Source: Proteobacteria bacterium UBA1844
GTDB taxonomy: Bacteria; Pseudomonadota; Gammaproteobacteria; Steroidobacterales; Woeseiaceae
Assembly (NCBI GenBank): GCA_002338615.1
Contig: DDIS01000141.1
Span: 5,475-69,474 of the forward strand
DNA: 64,000 nucleotides
Reading direction: 5' to 3'
The notes under the pieces are model-generated. The model was not told the origin of the DNA. It worked only from the letters and a program-made list of their open reading frames with translations, and did not search any database. Every line of letters begins with the position of its first letter. The stretch's first letter is position 1. A program made the position numbers and the translations under genes. Shown here piece after piece: positions 9,141-18,781 of the stretch.

Positions 9141-9169
9141 CAACGTGCGAGCCGCTTGCTTCGTATAAT
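9141..9169 (+). promoter_or_regulatory. Probable promoter for yggS-pdxY
   Basis: A perfect -10 box TATAAT lies at 9164-9169 on the plus strand, about 130 bp before the yggS ATG. The -35 region near 9141-9146 (CAACGT) is poor. The 279-bp divergent gap between the adaptor and yggS holds nothing else that I recognise. Confidence 0.45.
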
Positions 9170-9301
9170 CGCCTGCGTATCATGGACCGTACGATCAGAA
9201 TGAAGGACCACAAGTCTTCATAAGCCGGAATTATGAACCCCTGCTACGCGACCGACCGCTTGGCGCGTTTAACTGGCTTATCGAGGACCACAGGAACAGT
9301 A

Positions 9302-10099
9302 ATGAATGACAGCAACCGCCGTGCGAATGCCGGTCCGGCTAATGGCATACCGGATATGCCGATCGAATCAGTCGACGATTTTCGCATCAGGATGCAAGCG
9401 ATTCGCAGCCGTGTCGATCAAGCCTGTCACGCAGCCGGACGTGAGCCGCAAGAGGTCCGCATTCTCCCGGTTAGCAAGACAGTGGACGTCGATCGTATAC
9501 GGCTGGCCTATGACGCAGGATGTCGGTCATTTGGGGAAAACAAAGTACAGGAGGCACGGGTCAAGGAAGAGGCTTTGTCTGAATTGAACATTCAATGGTC
9601 CGTAATCGGCCATTTGCAAACCAACAAAGTCAAATACGTAGCGAGGTTTGCACATGAATTTCAGGCCCTGGATAGCTTGAGAATTGCCGAGTTGCTGGAG
9701 CGACGGTTGCAAACTGCAGGCCGCAAGCTGGATGTCTATGTGCAGGTGAACAGTTCCGGAGAATCATCCAAATACGGCTTGCCACCGGAAGATGTGTCGG
9801 GATTCGTAAAAAAGCTCGCGCCGTACAGTGCGCTTAAGGTCTGTGGTCTCATGACCATCGCCGTATTCTCCGCCGATCAGGATCATGTACGGCGTTGCTT
9901 TGCGACGATGCATGACCTTCGGCGCTCGCTCAGAAATGAATCCAGTTCGAACGAGTCGATTGAAGAACTCTCCATGGGTATGTCGAATGATTTCGAAGCC
10001 GCGATCGCAGAAGGCGCAACTGTCGTACGTGTCGGCAGGGCTTTGTTTGGACCACGCCCGCTGCCAGACAGCTACTACTGGCCAGCGGCGGTTAGCTAA
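9302..10099 (+). CDS. yggS: YggS/PLPBP family pyridoxal-phosphate homeostasis protein
   Basis: 265 aa. The start ATG at 9302 has AGGA about 7 nt upstream. The protein is an alanine-racemase-like N-terminal barrel without the second racemase domain, the mark of the PLPBP/YggS family. The PLP-binding Lys59 is in ILPVSKTV. FGENKVQEA, WSVIGHLQTNK, GLMTI and the C-terminal SMGMSNDFEAAI are all conserved family blocks. The family buffers PLP and affects amino-acid and B6 homeostasis. pdxY follows after 2 bp, so the pair is almost certainly co-transcribed. Confidence 0.93.
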   Translation: MNDSNRRANAGPANGIPDMPIESVDDFRIRMQAIRSRVDQACHAAGREPQEVRILPVSKTVDVDRIRLAYDAGCRSFGENKVQEARVKEEALSELNIQWSVIGHLQTNKVKYVARFAHEFQALDSLRIAELLERRLQTAGRKLDVYVQVNSSGESSKYGLPPEDVSGFVKKLAPYSALKVCGLMTIAVFSADQDHVRRCFATMHDLRRSLRNESSSNESIEELSMGMSNDFEAAIAEGATVVRVGRALFGPRPLPDSYYWPAAVS

Positions 10100-10101
10100 G
10101 G

Positions 10102-10971
10102 ATGCGCCGGCCAAACATCGTCAGCATCCAGTCGCAGCTGGTATACGGTTGTGCAGGGAATAATGCTGCTGTGCCGATACTGCGGGGACTGGGGGCCACC
10201 GTCTATCCCGTGCCAACCGTGCTGTTCTCCAATACACCACATTACCCAACGATTGGCGGCCAGGTATTGGCTGCGCCGTTCATCGAGGATTTGCTCACCA
10301 CGTTGCTCGATCGCGTCCGGCCGGCCGAGATCGACGCCATTACAACCGGCTATATAGGGTCTGCAGAAACGGCGCGAGTGGTGGCCGATTTTATCGACAG
10401 TGTGCGCAGCCAGCATCCGGGTATCGTCGTTTTGTGTGATCCGGTGATGGGTGATGGCGATGTCGGATTGTACGTCGACGATGCGGTAGCTGATGCCGTG
10501 TGCACGCAACTTATTCCGCGTGCCAACATAGTGACGCCCAATCTGTTTGAGGCACAATGCATCGTCGGCGATGGAAGTTTAACTGCCTCTGGCTACTCGA
10601 TCAGCCTGCTTCGGAATGACGTGAAAGTAGCAATAGTTACCGGGCAATTCGACGAGAGTACTAATGAAGTCTCGACGTTTGCATCGTCCAGCGATGAAAT
10701 ATGGCGCGTAACCACACCGAGGATCCATGTGCGCCCTACCGGTACGGGAGATGTGTTTGCTGCCGGGTTCCTGTACGAGTGGCTGGTATCTGATTCAATT
10801 CCCTCTGCCCTGGAACGTGCTGTCTCGCTGGTACTCCCTCTTCTTGAACGCTGTTTACGCACGGATTGCGTGGAAATGATGCCGGAAGCTCTGGAGCCAA
10901 CTGATTTCGCGCGGCCACCTGCCCATAGTGCACAGCTTGTGGACCGAGTCGCAGCCACCCGTTTCGAATAG
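10102..10971 (+). CDS. pdxY: Pyridoxal kinase PdxY
   Basis: 289 aa, the usual length. It phosphorylates pyridoxal to PLP using ATP. The ribokinase-fold signatures are DPVMGD (113-118), TPNLFEA (145-151) and the catalytic anion-hole motif GTGD (214-217, in RPTGTGDVFAAGF). The N-terminal SIQSQLVYGCAGNNAA block is diagnostic for pyridoxal kinases. It starts 2 bp after yggS, giving a compact B6 salvage and buffering operon. This fits the large number of PLP enzymes in the window. Confidence 0.93.
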   Translation: MRRPNIVSIQSQLVYGCAGNNAAVPILRGLGATVYPVPTVLFSNTPHYPTIGGQVLAAPFIEDLLTTLLDRVRPAEIDAITTGYIGSAETARVVADFIDSVRSQHPGIVVLCDPVMGDGDVGLYVDDAVADAVCTQLIPRANIVTPNLFEAQCIVGDGSLTASGYSISLLRNDVKVAIVTGQFDESTNEVSTFASSSDEIWRVTTPRIHVRPTGTGDVFAAGFLYEWLVSDSIPSALERAVSLVLPLLERCLRTDCVEMMPEALEPTDFARPPAHSAQLVDRVAATRFE

Positions 10972-11002
10972 GTGGTCACCTGTGCCAGGGTGAGCTGCCC
11001 GG

Positions 11003-12208
11003 CTACGCGAACTCAGAACTCAAAACAATGTGCCCAGGCCGTGCCGCCACATTCTCTTTGGACCACTCGGCCGCTCCACGCAGAGCATTCTCGAACACGT
11101 GCGACCCGGCCTTGATCGCACCGATACGGAAGCTTCGCGACTTCGGACACGTTGCTTCCCTTAGCATGTCGACCGCCTCACTTCCTGCGGGTGACAGGAA
11201 ATCCCGCGATGCTTGCAGATATCGTTCGCAGATGGTCTCGTAAGCTGTGCAGACGTCCGGGCTTCGATGCTCGTCAGGCTGCGTGCAAAATTCGACCACC
11301 GCCCCCGCAAGATCCGCGGAGCGTGCCAGACGCTGCTGGATACCCCACATTGCTAACCCATGGCGCGCGGGCCGTCGAGCGCCGGCTGATGTGCCCGTAC
11401 GCCATTGCGCGTTGACCGTCTCTCGCGCGATATTCGAATGACCCCACCATGTGCCAACCCGGTCAAACAGGTGGTCGCCGGTCTGATTGAAACACAGATA
11501 AATTACGCGACCGTCACCAATGCGCAATAGTGAATGCCAATCGATATACACAACGTGCCGGGCCGGGCCAATCATCTCGCTCAAGATTTTCTCGAGTATC
11601 GTTCGCGACCAGGCCGGCCGGACTCCTCCAAACCCGATGCCGTCGGGACGGTGAAATTGCCCACTGCTCAAGGCATTGTCAACCTCCCAACGTCCGTACT
11701 TTTCGATCGACGCCGCAAAAGCGTCCAAATGCTCGTTTAACAACTCAGGGCTCGGTGCCCGCGCAGGAGGCAACGCCCCAAAGACCTTGTCATAAATCGG
11801 ATCAGTGGCGGGTACGTTGCGAAAATCGATCCAGTTCCGATTCAGATCAACATTATCTTCATTCGTGCGAATGTAATGTGCCATGCCGAACGGATTGACT
11901 GCGTGAATCTGCACAACTGCGACCCCGTCCGGGAGGTGCGACATGAGCCCCGCGCGCATGACATGGGTTTGTATTGCCGATCCACAGAAGCCTTCGCCAC
12001 CATGCGTTCCCGACATTGTCAAAAGCACGACATCAGCATCTTTTGCTCCCGATCGGCAGACATCAATAGACATCTCCTCACCGAATGCGCTGCGGCCCCC
12101 GGGAAATTCGAATGTCGCTACATCGCAAGCTGATGCTTTACTCGCCTCAACAAACTTTCTCCGTGCCTCTGTGAACGACTGTGAGAAAGTTTTTAGCTCG
12201 TTATCCAC
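11003..12208 (-). CDS. M14-like zinc carboxypeptidase/deacylase (DUF2817 family)
   Basis: 401 aa, GTG start at 12208 with GGAG about 10 nt upstream. Zinc ligands are visible as H-x-x-E in THGGEGFCG (His69, Glu72) and a later His225 in YIDWHSLL. The block NPFGMAHYIRTNEDNVDLNRNWIDF (interrupted here for brevity) marks the DUF2817 branch of the M14/AstE superfamily. It has no signal peptide, so it acts in the cytoplasm. It may remove an acyl or amino-acid group from a small substrate. It is not a close match to the ectoine pathway deacetylase DoeB, although that enzyme is in the same superfamily. Confidence 0.78.
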   Translation of the reverse strand: MDNELKTFSQSFTEARRKFVEASKASACDVATFEFPGGRSAFGEEMSIDVCRSGAKDADVVLLTMSGTHGGEGFCGSAIQTHVMRAGLMSHLPDGVAVVQIHAVNPFGMAHYIRTNEDNVDLNRNWIDFRNVPATDPIYDKVFGALPPARAPSPELLNEHLDAFAASIEKYGRWEVDNALSSGQFHRPDGIGFGGVRPAWSRTILEKILSEMIGPARHVVYIDWHSLLRIGDGRVIYLCFNQTGDHLFDRVGTWWGHSNIARETVNAQWRTGTSAGARRPARHGLAMWGIQQRLARSADLAGAVVEFCTQPDEHRSPDVCTAYETICERYLQASRDFLSPAGSEAVDMLREATCPKSRSFRIGAIKAGSHVFENALRGAAEWSKENVAARPGHIVLSSEFA

Positions 12209-12251
12209 GATTTTCTTGCTCCACTACTACTACTCCCGTTTCCGCAGGCTA

Positions 12252-13814
12252 TCAGTGATGCTGCGCAGCAAGCCATTCATCGTACAGGGACGGGCCGACC
12301 GGTCGCTTGAATGCAAATTGTGGCAGCGTGATCTCGTCGGGTAATTCGTCGAAGAAGCTCTTGTCCTTTCCGCCCGACAGGTCGGCATCGATGAACGCGT
12401 AAAGATTGTCCGCTGCGTCTGGCATCAGTTCCTCCAGTTCTTCAAAAGGACAATGTCCGGCGCCTGTAACGGTCACCAGGTGGCCTTTCTGGAGCGAGGG
12501 CAACAAGGCTTTGGCATTCTCGAGGGGCGTCGACCAATCCAGGTCACCATTAACAAGGAGCACCGGGACAGCTATTTCCTGGTTAGCTCGAAAATTGTCA
12601 TCAACGACAGGCGTGAGAGTCAGATCACGCGTATTTCGATAGGAGGCATTGATGTCGCCAAGCCATCGGGCCTCTCGTTGCTGCAGAAGTTCTTCGTCTC
12701 TGTGCGCGGAAATTCCCAGGCTGTTGTCTATCAATAGTTCAATCATAGGAAGACGACTAGGATTGCGACTTTGCCATGCGAGAACCGCAAGGTAGCGGTA
12801 GTCGCCGTTATAGAGCTCGAGAATGAAACGCGGCCAATTCTCGTAGCGCTCTCTGTTGGTCTCACCGAATGAGGAGCGGAGCTCTCGCTGCAGGTCGTAT
12901 GCGCCGATCGTGATACTGATTTCATTGCCTGTCGGGCCGGTGAATTCGATTTCGACCGGTTTCGCTTCCAGCCGTGCAATAACATCGACTAATGCCGCCA
13001 TCAATCCATCGGGTGGAACAAGCGGAGCAAATTGTGGGTCCGCTTCCGCCGATTCGGCGAGGCGCTGCATAGACGCCCACAGCCATTTCGGGCTGTCGTA
13101 CGCGTAGTCGAGCGGCTCCACTCCAGATAGCATTGCGCGCTGAACCGTCGCCGGCCAACGTTTCAGGTAAGCAAGGCTCCACTGGGATCCAAAACTGCAG
13201 GCTCGTAAAATAATTTGATCGTAAGCAAGCGCCGATCGAAGTTCGTAGACATCATCGACAATATTCACGATGTCGTAACCCGCCAGGTCAACTCCTTTCT
13301 CACTCCACGATGCCTGAACGCTTTGCACCTCTTTTCGCAGCGCACTTCGATCACGATCCGATGCGCGGGGTCTATCCAAGGCTTGGCCACCCCTTGCAAA
13401 GTACAATGGAGGTACCAGATTCGGTGCCTTCGGGTTGCCGCGCTGACTGACATACACGACGTCTCTCCGTTGTCGCAGGCGCTGCGCATCCCGGAAACGG
13501 TCCGGTTCGTTGAAATCCCACTCCGATCCCGGCCCGCCGGGGAGCAAGAATACCGGCGGCTGCTTCGAGTTTGCATCCAGAGACGCGAAACGCAGGAAAT
13601 GAATTGGTATTATCCGACCGCCGCGCTTCGCACGATTTTCCGGCACGAAAAACAAGCCGCGCTCAGCCGTTTGCAACTCACCGTCGGGGCCCGTAAGCAC
13701 GTCGGGAACCGTCACATACGTTCCCGCCTGCGGTGGGTCGGCGAACACTGGTACGGACGGAACAATCGTACCGACGATGCTCAGGAGGAGAAAACGAACA
13801 GATCTTCTAGTCAT
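12252..13814 (-). CDS. Exported alpha/beta hydrolase, S33 aminopeptidase-like
   Basis: 520 aa from ATG 13814, with GAGG 7-8 nt upstream. It has an N-terminal signal peptide (cleavage near VFA-DP, residue 26). The oxyanion motif GGPGS (93-97), nucleophile segment RACSFGSQ (Ser207), a late Asp in NGDLDWSTP and His in GAGHCPF give a complete triad as in prolyl/tripeptidyl aminopeptidases. The first Gly of G-x-S-x-G is replaced by Ala. It probably removes N-terminal residues from peptides in the periplasm. It lies between the M14-like enzyme and the dehydratase, all on the minus strand. Confidence 0.8.
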   Translation of the reverse strand: MTRRSVRFLLLSIVGTIVPSVPVFADPPQAGTYVTVPDVLTGPDGELQTAERGLFFVPENRAKRGGRIIPIHFLRFASLDANSKQPPVFLLPGGPGSEWDFNEPDRFRDAQRLRQRRDVVYVSQRGNPKAPNLVPPLYFARGGQALDRPRASDRDRSALRKEVQSVQASWSEKGVDLAGYDIVNIVDDVYELRSALAYDQIILRACSFGSQWSLAYLKRWPATVQRAMLSGVEPLDYAYDSPKWLWASMQRLAESAEADPQFAPLVPPDGLMAALVDVIARLEAKPVEIEFTGPTGNEISITIGAYDLQRELRSSFGETNRERYENWPRFILELYNGDYRYLAVLAWQSRNPSRLPMIELLIDNSLGISAHRDEELLQQREARWLGDINASYRNTRDLTLTPVVDDNFRANQEIAVPVLLVNGDLDWSTPLENAKALLPSLQKGHLVTVTGAGHCPFEELEELMPDAADNLYAFIDADLSGGKDKSFFDELPDEITLPQFAFKRPVGPSLYDEWLAAQHH

Positions 13815-13839
13815 CAACCTACCTCATATTACTCAGCGA

Positions 13840-14829
13840 CTATTCGCTTGCTGTCTTTGTGCGTAACGCCGCCTCTAGAACCAGGTCGTCGACGTTACCG
13901 CCGGAAATGACGACGCCAATATTCTTGCCTCGTGCTGGGGCTTTCCCTGCCAGCAGGGCCGCCAAAGCAACCGCCCCGCCCGGTTCTGCAACGATCTTGA
14001 GTTCAGTCAGTGCAAAGCGCATGGCCTTCAGCACCTCCTCGTCCTGTACTACGAGCCCTCTGGTTAACAGCTGGCTATTGATTTGCCAGGTAATAGCCCC
14101 TGGTTCAGGAGCAAGCAAGGCGTCGCAGAGTGTTCGGGCTTTGCCGCTGTTCTTTAATCGCCGGCCTGCCTCGAGCGAACGCGAGTGGTCATCGTAGCCG
14201 TCAGGCTCGACGGCGAAGATCTTCGTACCTGGACTGAGCTCCTTGAATGCCAATGCCGTGCCCGCAATCAGCCCGCCGCCTCCGCAGCACACCAGCAGCA
14301 GGTCAAGCTCAACATTCATCACTTCCAGTTGTTGAACAATCTCCAGGCCCACGGTGCCCTGGCCTGCAATGACGTTTGCATCGTCATACGACGGCACAAG
14401 TGTGCTTCCGTGTTCGACAGAGATCCTGTGCGCAATTTCCTCACGGCTTTCGCTGGCTCGATCGTAAAAAATGATGTTCGCACCCAGCCTTCGCGTATTC
14501 TCAATCTTGATACTCGGTGCATCTCGCGGCATTACGATCGTAGCGTTCACGCCGAGCATTTTCGACACATAGGCCACACCCTGCGCATGATTACCTGAGG
14601 ACCAGGCCACGACACCGCAGCTCATTTCAGCCTCACTGAGCTGGACTAGCCGGTTGAATGCCCCTCTGAACTTAAAAGAGCCAGAATGTTGTAAGCACTC
14701 CGCCTTGACGAAAACCTGTGCACCGGTTATTTCGTCAAGTATGGCCGACCGCAACAGCGGGGTCTTGACCGCCTTGCCGGACAGCCGCTCCGCCGCTGCC
14801 ACGACATCCAAGTAGTCTGGAACATGCAT
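13840..14829 (-). CDS. PLP-dependent serine/threonine dehydratase
   Basis: 329 aa, fold type II PLP enzyme. The PLP lysine is Lys53 in SGSFKFRGA, followed by the phosphate-binding SSGNHAQGVA and CCGGGGLIAG loops. The family deaminates Ser or Thr to a 2-oxo acid through an enamine intermediate. It lacks a C-terminal ACT regulatory domain, so it is the catabolic or serine-racemase-like type. It is the first gene of a minus-strand run with the exported hydrolase (25 bp gap) and the M14-like enzyme. RidA, which hydrolyses the enamine product, is encoded at 21303-21713. Confidence 0.88.
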   Translation of the reverse strand: MHVPDYLDVVAAAERLSGKAVKTPLLRSAILDEITGAQVFVKAECLQHSGSFKFRGAFNRLVQLSEAEMSCGVVAWSSGNHAQGVAYVSKMLGVNATIVMPRDAPSIKIENTRRLGANIIFYDRASESREEIAHRISVEHGSTLVPSYDDANVIAGQGTVGLEIVQQLEVMNVELDLLLVCCGGGGLIAGTALAFKELSPGTKIFAVEPDGYDDHSRSLEAGRRLKNSGKARTLCDALLAPEPGAITWQINSQLLTRGLVVQDEEVLKAMRFALTELKIVAEPGGAVALAALLAGKAPARGKNIGVVISGGNVDDLVLEAALRTKTASE

Positions 14830-15159
14830 ATTGGGTCCGATTCCCGGCGAGTCCGTGAACGCCGCCTGTCTGATGAACGATGTACGCTGGTTCGCACTGT
14901 CAGCAGTTGCTATCGTCAGCGAACAAGAACAGAGTTTGACACCAAAGGCACCGTAGGTTTTTCCGAGTTAAGCACAATTCGCGGGCGATTTTTTGCCAAT
15001 TTGGATCGAAAATAGTCGCTTTTTTTTTCAAACCCGTTGCAAACTGTAGCGACACAGCAATCGCTGGTCTGCTTGCGCTGGCCACTATTAATCAGTAGAG
15101 GTGAAAGAGTGTCACCGTCTTATGGCTTCTTTTTCCTTGTAACGCGGCGTCACAGTTTA
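14830..15159. other. Divergent intergenic region, dehydratase / S9 peptidase
   Basis: This 330-bp gap should hold both promoters. A TTGACA at 14936-14941 reads toward the peptidase but has no good -10 at the right spacing. An AT-rich stretch with a run of T lies near 15020-15030. AGAGGTGAAAGAGTG at about 15097-15111 gives a good ribosome-binding site for a possible GTG start of the peptidase at 15109. No RNA gene or repeat seen. Confidence 0.4.
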
Positions 15160-17145
15160 ATGTCGCGTGCACTTCGCAAACTCCGGTCAACGCAAGTTCG
15201 TTGCATCACTTTCTCGTTGCTTGCCATGACGTCGGCCGGCGCACAAACGTCCGGCTTGACACCGGAGCAAATCATAGGATTGAACTCGGTTGCAGAAGCT
15301 GCGCTGTCACCTAACGGTGAGCAGATCGCCTATCGAACTGATGTCTGGCCTGAAGAAAAAGGACCGGTAAGGAAAGCTGGCCGGCTTTGGCTGATCTCTT
15401 CTGGTGGGGGCCAGCCCATACGCCTGGCACCGCAAAGTTTCTCCGCAGACAGTCCGCAGTGGTCACCGGATGGGTTACAACTCGCCTGGATTGCAAAGCG
15501 CTCGTCGGATTCTCCTCCGCAAGTTTTCGTGTCACCTGCTGCAGGTTCCGGTGAAACGCAGTTGACGAGCACCCGTGGCGGAGTGGTCGCTTTCCGCTGG
15601 TCACCGGACCATAAACGGATCGCTTTTGTCGCTGCCGATGCTCCCGGCGATGAGACCCTTACAGGTAAAGACTGGACGATCGTCGGCCGCGAATACCGGC
15701 AACGCCGGCTCTATGTTGTCGAGGCCGGCACGCACAAGCTGACGCCCGTCACAAACGATGGCCTGACTGTGCATGACTTTTCATGGTCTCCTAATAGCAA
15801 GATGCTGGCCCTGGCGGCGGCACCCGCACCCGATGAAGACAGTCAACTTCTGCGCACCCAGGTGTATTCGGTTGCCGCCACAGGTACCGATATCGCTTTG
15901 CTTGCGCGTACCGAAGGCAGGCTGTCCCATCCTGTTTGGTCGAACGACGGCAAATGGATCGCCTGGCTGGGCTCTACATCGATAACCGACCCGGTTGATG
16001 GCAGCGTATTCGTCGTTTCTGCAAGCGCTCCAGGCGAGCCCAGAAACCTGACAGAAGGCCTGGCCGGTACCGCGAGCTGGCTTGGCGCTGTGCCGGGCGC
16101 GCCCGCCACTTTCGCATTTGTATCCCAGGAATGGCAGGCCACGGTACTTCGCGAAGTTGCAATCGAAAATGCGGCAATTCGCACGATTAGCGCAACACGG
16201 CATGTATTCTCGGGTGGGCCATCCTTTAGTGCTGATGGGCGGCGCTTCGCAATTGTTGCCAATACACCCGAGCATCCAGACGAGCTATTTATTGCGAATG
16301 GCACTGATTCTCCCGAATTGCACCGATTGACCGTGTCCAATTCCGAATTGGCCGGAATCGAACTCGGCAAGCAGGAGGTATTTCGTTGGCGGAGCAAGGA
16401 CGGGACGCCAATCGAGGGTGTCTTGCTCACGCCGCCGCAATACAGGAAAGGCAGGCGCTACCCGGTGATTCTGCACATCCACGGCGGCTCTGAGAGCGTC
16501 GATTCCAATGGCTGGCAGGCGAGTTTTGACAATTTCGGTCAATCTCTTGCGGCGCGCGGCTTCGTCGTACTCTATCCGAATTACAGGGGCAGCCGGGGAC
16601 GCGGCGTCGAATTCGTTCGCGGCAATCGGAAAGACATGATGGGCCGGTCCTGGGAGGACATCGAGAGTGGCCTCGATGCCCTGATCGACGCGGGAATTGC
16701 CGACGGTGCACGGGCAGGAATATATGGCTTCAGCTGGGGTGGATATGCGGCCGGCTGGGGCGCTACCTATGCCAGCCATCGATTTAAAGCTGCTGTCGCG
16801 GGTGCTGGGATCTACAACTGGATTAGCGAAGCCGGATCGAATAGCAGCCGCATGCATGAACAACTAGCCCACTGGGACGCCCCTCTTTATGAGAATTTCG
16901 GCTTCTACCTTGCGCGGTCACCGATATTCCACATTCGTCATGCCAACACCCCGATCCTGCTGCTGCACGGGGAAATGGATCAGTCGTGCCCGGTCAGCCA
17001 GGCGCTTGAGTTTCACACGGCCTTGCAATGGAAGGGTGTACCGTCAGAGCTGGTTATCTATCCTCGCGAAGAACACGGCATGTCAGAATACGAGCATCAG
17101 CTTGATTTTTTGACGCGTGGAATTGCCTGGTTTGACCGCCTCTAG
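15160..17145 (+). CDS. Exported S9 family prolyl oligopeptidase
   Basis: 661 aa from ATG 15160, which gives a normal signal peptide ending near SAGAQ. A GTG at 15109 has the better ribosome-binding site and would add 17 residues. The N-terminal half is a WD40-like/TolB beta-propeller (repeats such as SPDGLQLAW, SPNSKMLAL). The C-terminal half is the alpha/beta-hydrolase with GFSWGGYA (Ser525), Asp in LLHGEMDQSCP and His in REEHGMSEYEHQ. It degrades peptides in the periplasm. The stop is only 4 bp from the stop of the convergent MocR regulator. Confidence 0.88.
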   Translation: MSRALRKLRSTQVRCITFSLLAMTSAGAQTSGLTPEQIIGLNSVAEAALSPNGEQIAYRTDVWPEEKGPVRKAGRLWLISSGGGQPIRLAPQSFSADSPQWSPDGLQLAWIAKRSSDSPPQVFVSPAAGSGETQLTSTRGGVVAFRWSPDHKRIAFVAADAPGDETLTGKDWTIVGREYRQRRLYVVEAGTHKLTPVTNDGLTVHDFSWSPNSKMLALAAAPAPDEDSQLLRTQVYSVAATGTDIALLARTEGRLSHPVWSNDGKWIAWLGSTSITDPVDGSVFVVSASAPGEPRNLTEGLAGTASWLGAVPGAPATFAFVSQEWQATVLREVAIENAAIRTISATRHVFSGGPSFSADGRRFAIVANTPEHPDELFIANGTDSPELHRLTVSNSELAGIELGKQEVFRWRSKDGTPIEGVLLTPPQYRKGRRYPVILHIHGGSESVDSNGWQASFDNFGQSLAARGFVVLYPNYRGSRGRGVEFVRGNRKDMMGRSWEDIESGLDALIDAGIADGARAGIYGFSWGGYAAGWGATYASHRFKAAVAGAGIYNWISEAGSNSSRMHEQLAHWDAPLYENFGFYLARSPIFHIRHANTPILLLHGEMDQSCPVSQALEFHTALQWKGVPSELVIYPREEHGMSEYEHQLDFLTRGIAWFDRL

Positions 17146-17149
17146 AAAA

Positions 17150-18679
17150 TCAATCGAAGACGTACTCGTATTTGCCTTTGTTAGCTGAACCAGGACCCAA
17201 AGCACGTCGCTCCATGTCGACAATTTCTCCCAGCTTTCGGACCGACTGCGCAATTTGCTCATTCCAAACACGGCCTGCGCTTAGCCGAATGTATTGGCGC
17301 AGGTCACGATGCGCTGAAAACATTGTCCCGGGCGCAATATTAATTCGCTGCCGTAGCGCGGCCTGGTGAAGGCTGAGACAATCCATTCCATCCGGTAGCC
17401 TGATCCAGATAAAATTTCCACCGTGCGGCTCGAACATCACCGTATCGTCCGGCCAATGTTCGTCGATCGTCTGCATCAGCTGGGACATCTGCGATCGGAA
17501 TGCCGCCCTGAGTCGCTTCAAATGCTGGTCATAGGCTCTGGAGGATGCAAATTCCATCGTTGCTAGCTGAACCAGCATTGGTGTCGAGATAGACGTACAA
17601 AACTTCATATCGAGAGTCCGGTCAAGATATCGCCCGGGCGCCGCAAATCCAACTCTAAGTCCTGGTGAGATAGTCTTTGAAAACGAACAACACAAGACAG
17701 TATTACCTGAATGGTCGTATGCCCTGAGAGGAGTCGGGCGCGTTCCCTCGTAGAAAAGTTCGCGATTCGTATCGTCTTCAATTAACGGAATCTTCTTCTC
17801 CAGACACAGATCCACGAGTAAGCGTTTGTCATGTTCCGGCATCAAGCAACCAGTGGGGCTGCCGATGTTCGGCATCGCTACCACCGCAGCTATTTTCACC
17901 TCGTCTCGTGCGAGGAGATCGCTAAGCACATCGATTCGAAGTCCAGTACGTGGATCACTGGGCAACTCGATAACTTTGAGATTAAGTGCTTCGGCTGCCA
18001 AAAGAATGCCATAGTAGGTTGGAGATTCGACAACGACGATATCGCCGGGCTGGCATACGGCGCTCAGGCAAAGATGGAGTGCCTCCTGACCACCCGATGT
18101 TACAACAAGTTCATTTGGGCTCAACTGGCAGCCGTCTGCCAAAAGCCGGCGCGCGATGACCTGGCGCAACGCGGCCAGTCCGGAAACGTCGCTGTACTCA
18201 TGTACAACACGATCCTGGCGCCTGCAGATTGCTGCCATGATTGAATTGAGCTTGCGTATTGGAAATAGCTCGATACTCGGTGCATCGAAGCCTATCGGCG
18301 TTGCATTCTTCAGATCCGCCGAATCAAATATCCAACGTACCATGCTACCGAGCTCCGGTGGCATTGGTTCGATAGCATCGGCACGGGATTCCGGACTTCC
18401 ACTCGGATCAATAACGAAAAAGCCCGATCGCTCACGCGCCTCAACCAGGCCGGCCGATTCCAAATTGATGTATGCCTGCAAAACAGTTGGAGCGCTGACG
18501 CCGTACCGCTTGCTAGTAACACGCACCGACGGAAGCTTCTGCCCGGCTTGGTAGAGACCTGATTGTATGGCGAAATGGAAGTCATCAAAAATAACCTGAT
18601 AAATTGGTTTCCTTTTGCTCGATTTCTTAGCCGCTTTTTTTGTATCTGGTCTCAACGTACCGGAACCATTTCCCTTCAT
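17150..18679 (-). CDS. MocR/GntR-type PLP-binding transcriptional regulator (EnuR-like context)
   Basis: 509 aa. Residues about 25-92 form a GntR-type winged helix (GQKLPSVRVTSKRYGVSAPTV, wing GFFVID). The rest is an aspartate-aminotransferase fold with PLP lysine Lys335 in CSFSKTISPGLRVG and the cofactor Asp in IEDDTNRE (300-306). MocR proteins sense amino acids or amines through the PLP aldimine. It is divergent from the DoeA-like M24 gene with 102 bp between them. In ectoine-using bacteria the MocR regulator EnuR controls doeA/eutD, so the pairing suggests a similar effector, but this is inference from context. Confidence 0.85.
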   Translation of the reverse strand: MKGNGSGTLRPDTKKAAKKSSKRKPIYQVIFDDFHFAIQSGLYQAGQKLPSVRVTSKRYGVSAPTVLQAYINLESAGLVEARERSGFFVIDPSGSPESRADAIEPMPPELGSMVRWIFDSADLKNATPIGFDAPSIELFPIRKLNSIMAAICRRQDRVVHEYSDVSGLAALRQVIARRLLADGCQLSPNELVVTSGGQEALHLCLSAVCQPGDIVVVESPTYYGILLAAEALNLKVIELPSDPRTGLRIDVLSDLLARDEVKIAAVVAMPNIGSPTGCLMPEHDKRLLVDLCLEKKIPLIEDDTNRELFYEGTRPTPLRAYDHSGNTVLCCSFSKTISPGLRVGFAAPGRYLDRTLDMKFCTSISTPMLVQLATMEFASSRAYDQHLKRLRAAFRSQMSQLMQTIDEHWPDDTVMFEPHGGNFIWIRLPDGMDCLSLHQAALRQRINIAPGTMFSAHRDLRQYIRLSAGRVWNEQIAQSVRKLGEIVDMERRALGPGSANKGKYEYVFD

Positions 18680-18683
18680 CTGT

Positions 18684-18711
18684 TATACACCGGTGCTTGT
18701 CCGTCTGTATA
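18684..18711. promoter_or_regulatory. Candidate MocR operator
   Basis: TATACA (18684-18689) and TGTATA (18706-18711) form a perfect inverted repeat with a 16-bp spacer, about 5 bp upstream of the regulator's start codon and 70 bp upstream of the M24 gene. The placement suits autoregulation and control of the divergent operon. The two half-sites could also be chance AT-rich promoter bases. Confidence 0.4.
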
Positions 18712-18781
18712 GGGTGCCACTGGACTGTCAACGATATCATTTCGCAGTCCTAAATGGCTGTCTTTTACTTGTCAAACTGAA

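Noticed and set aside
14824..15015. 63-codon plus-strand ORF in the dehydratase/S9 intergenic region
   Set aside because: Arg/Ser/Thr-rich random-looking product, no ribosome-binding site, overlaps the dehydratase start.
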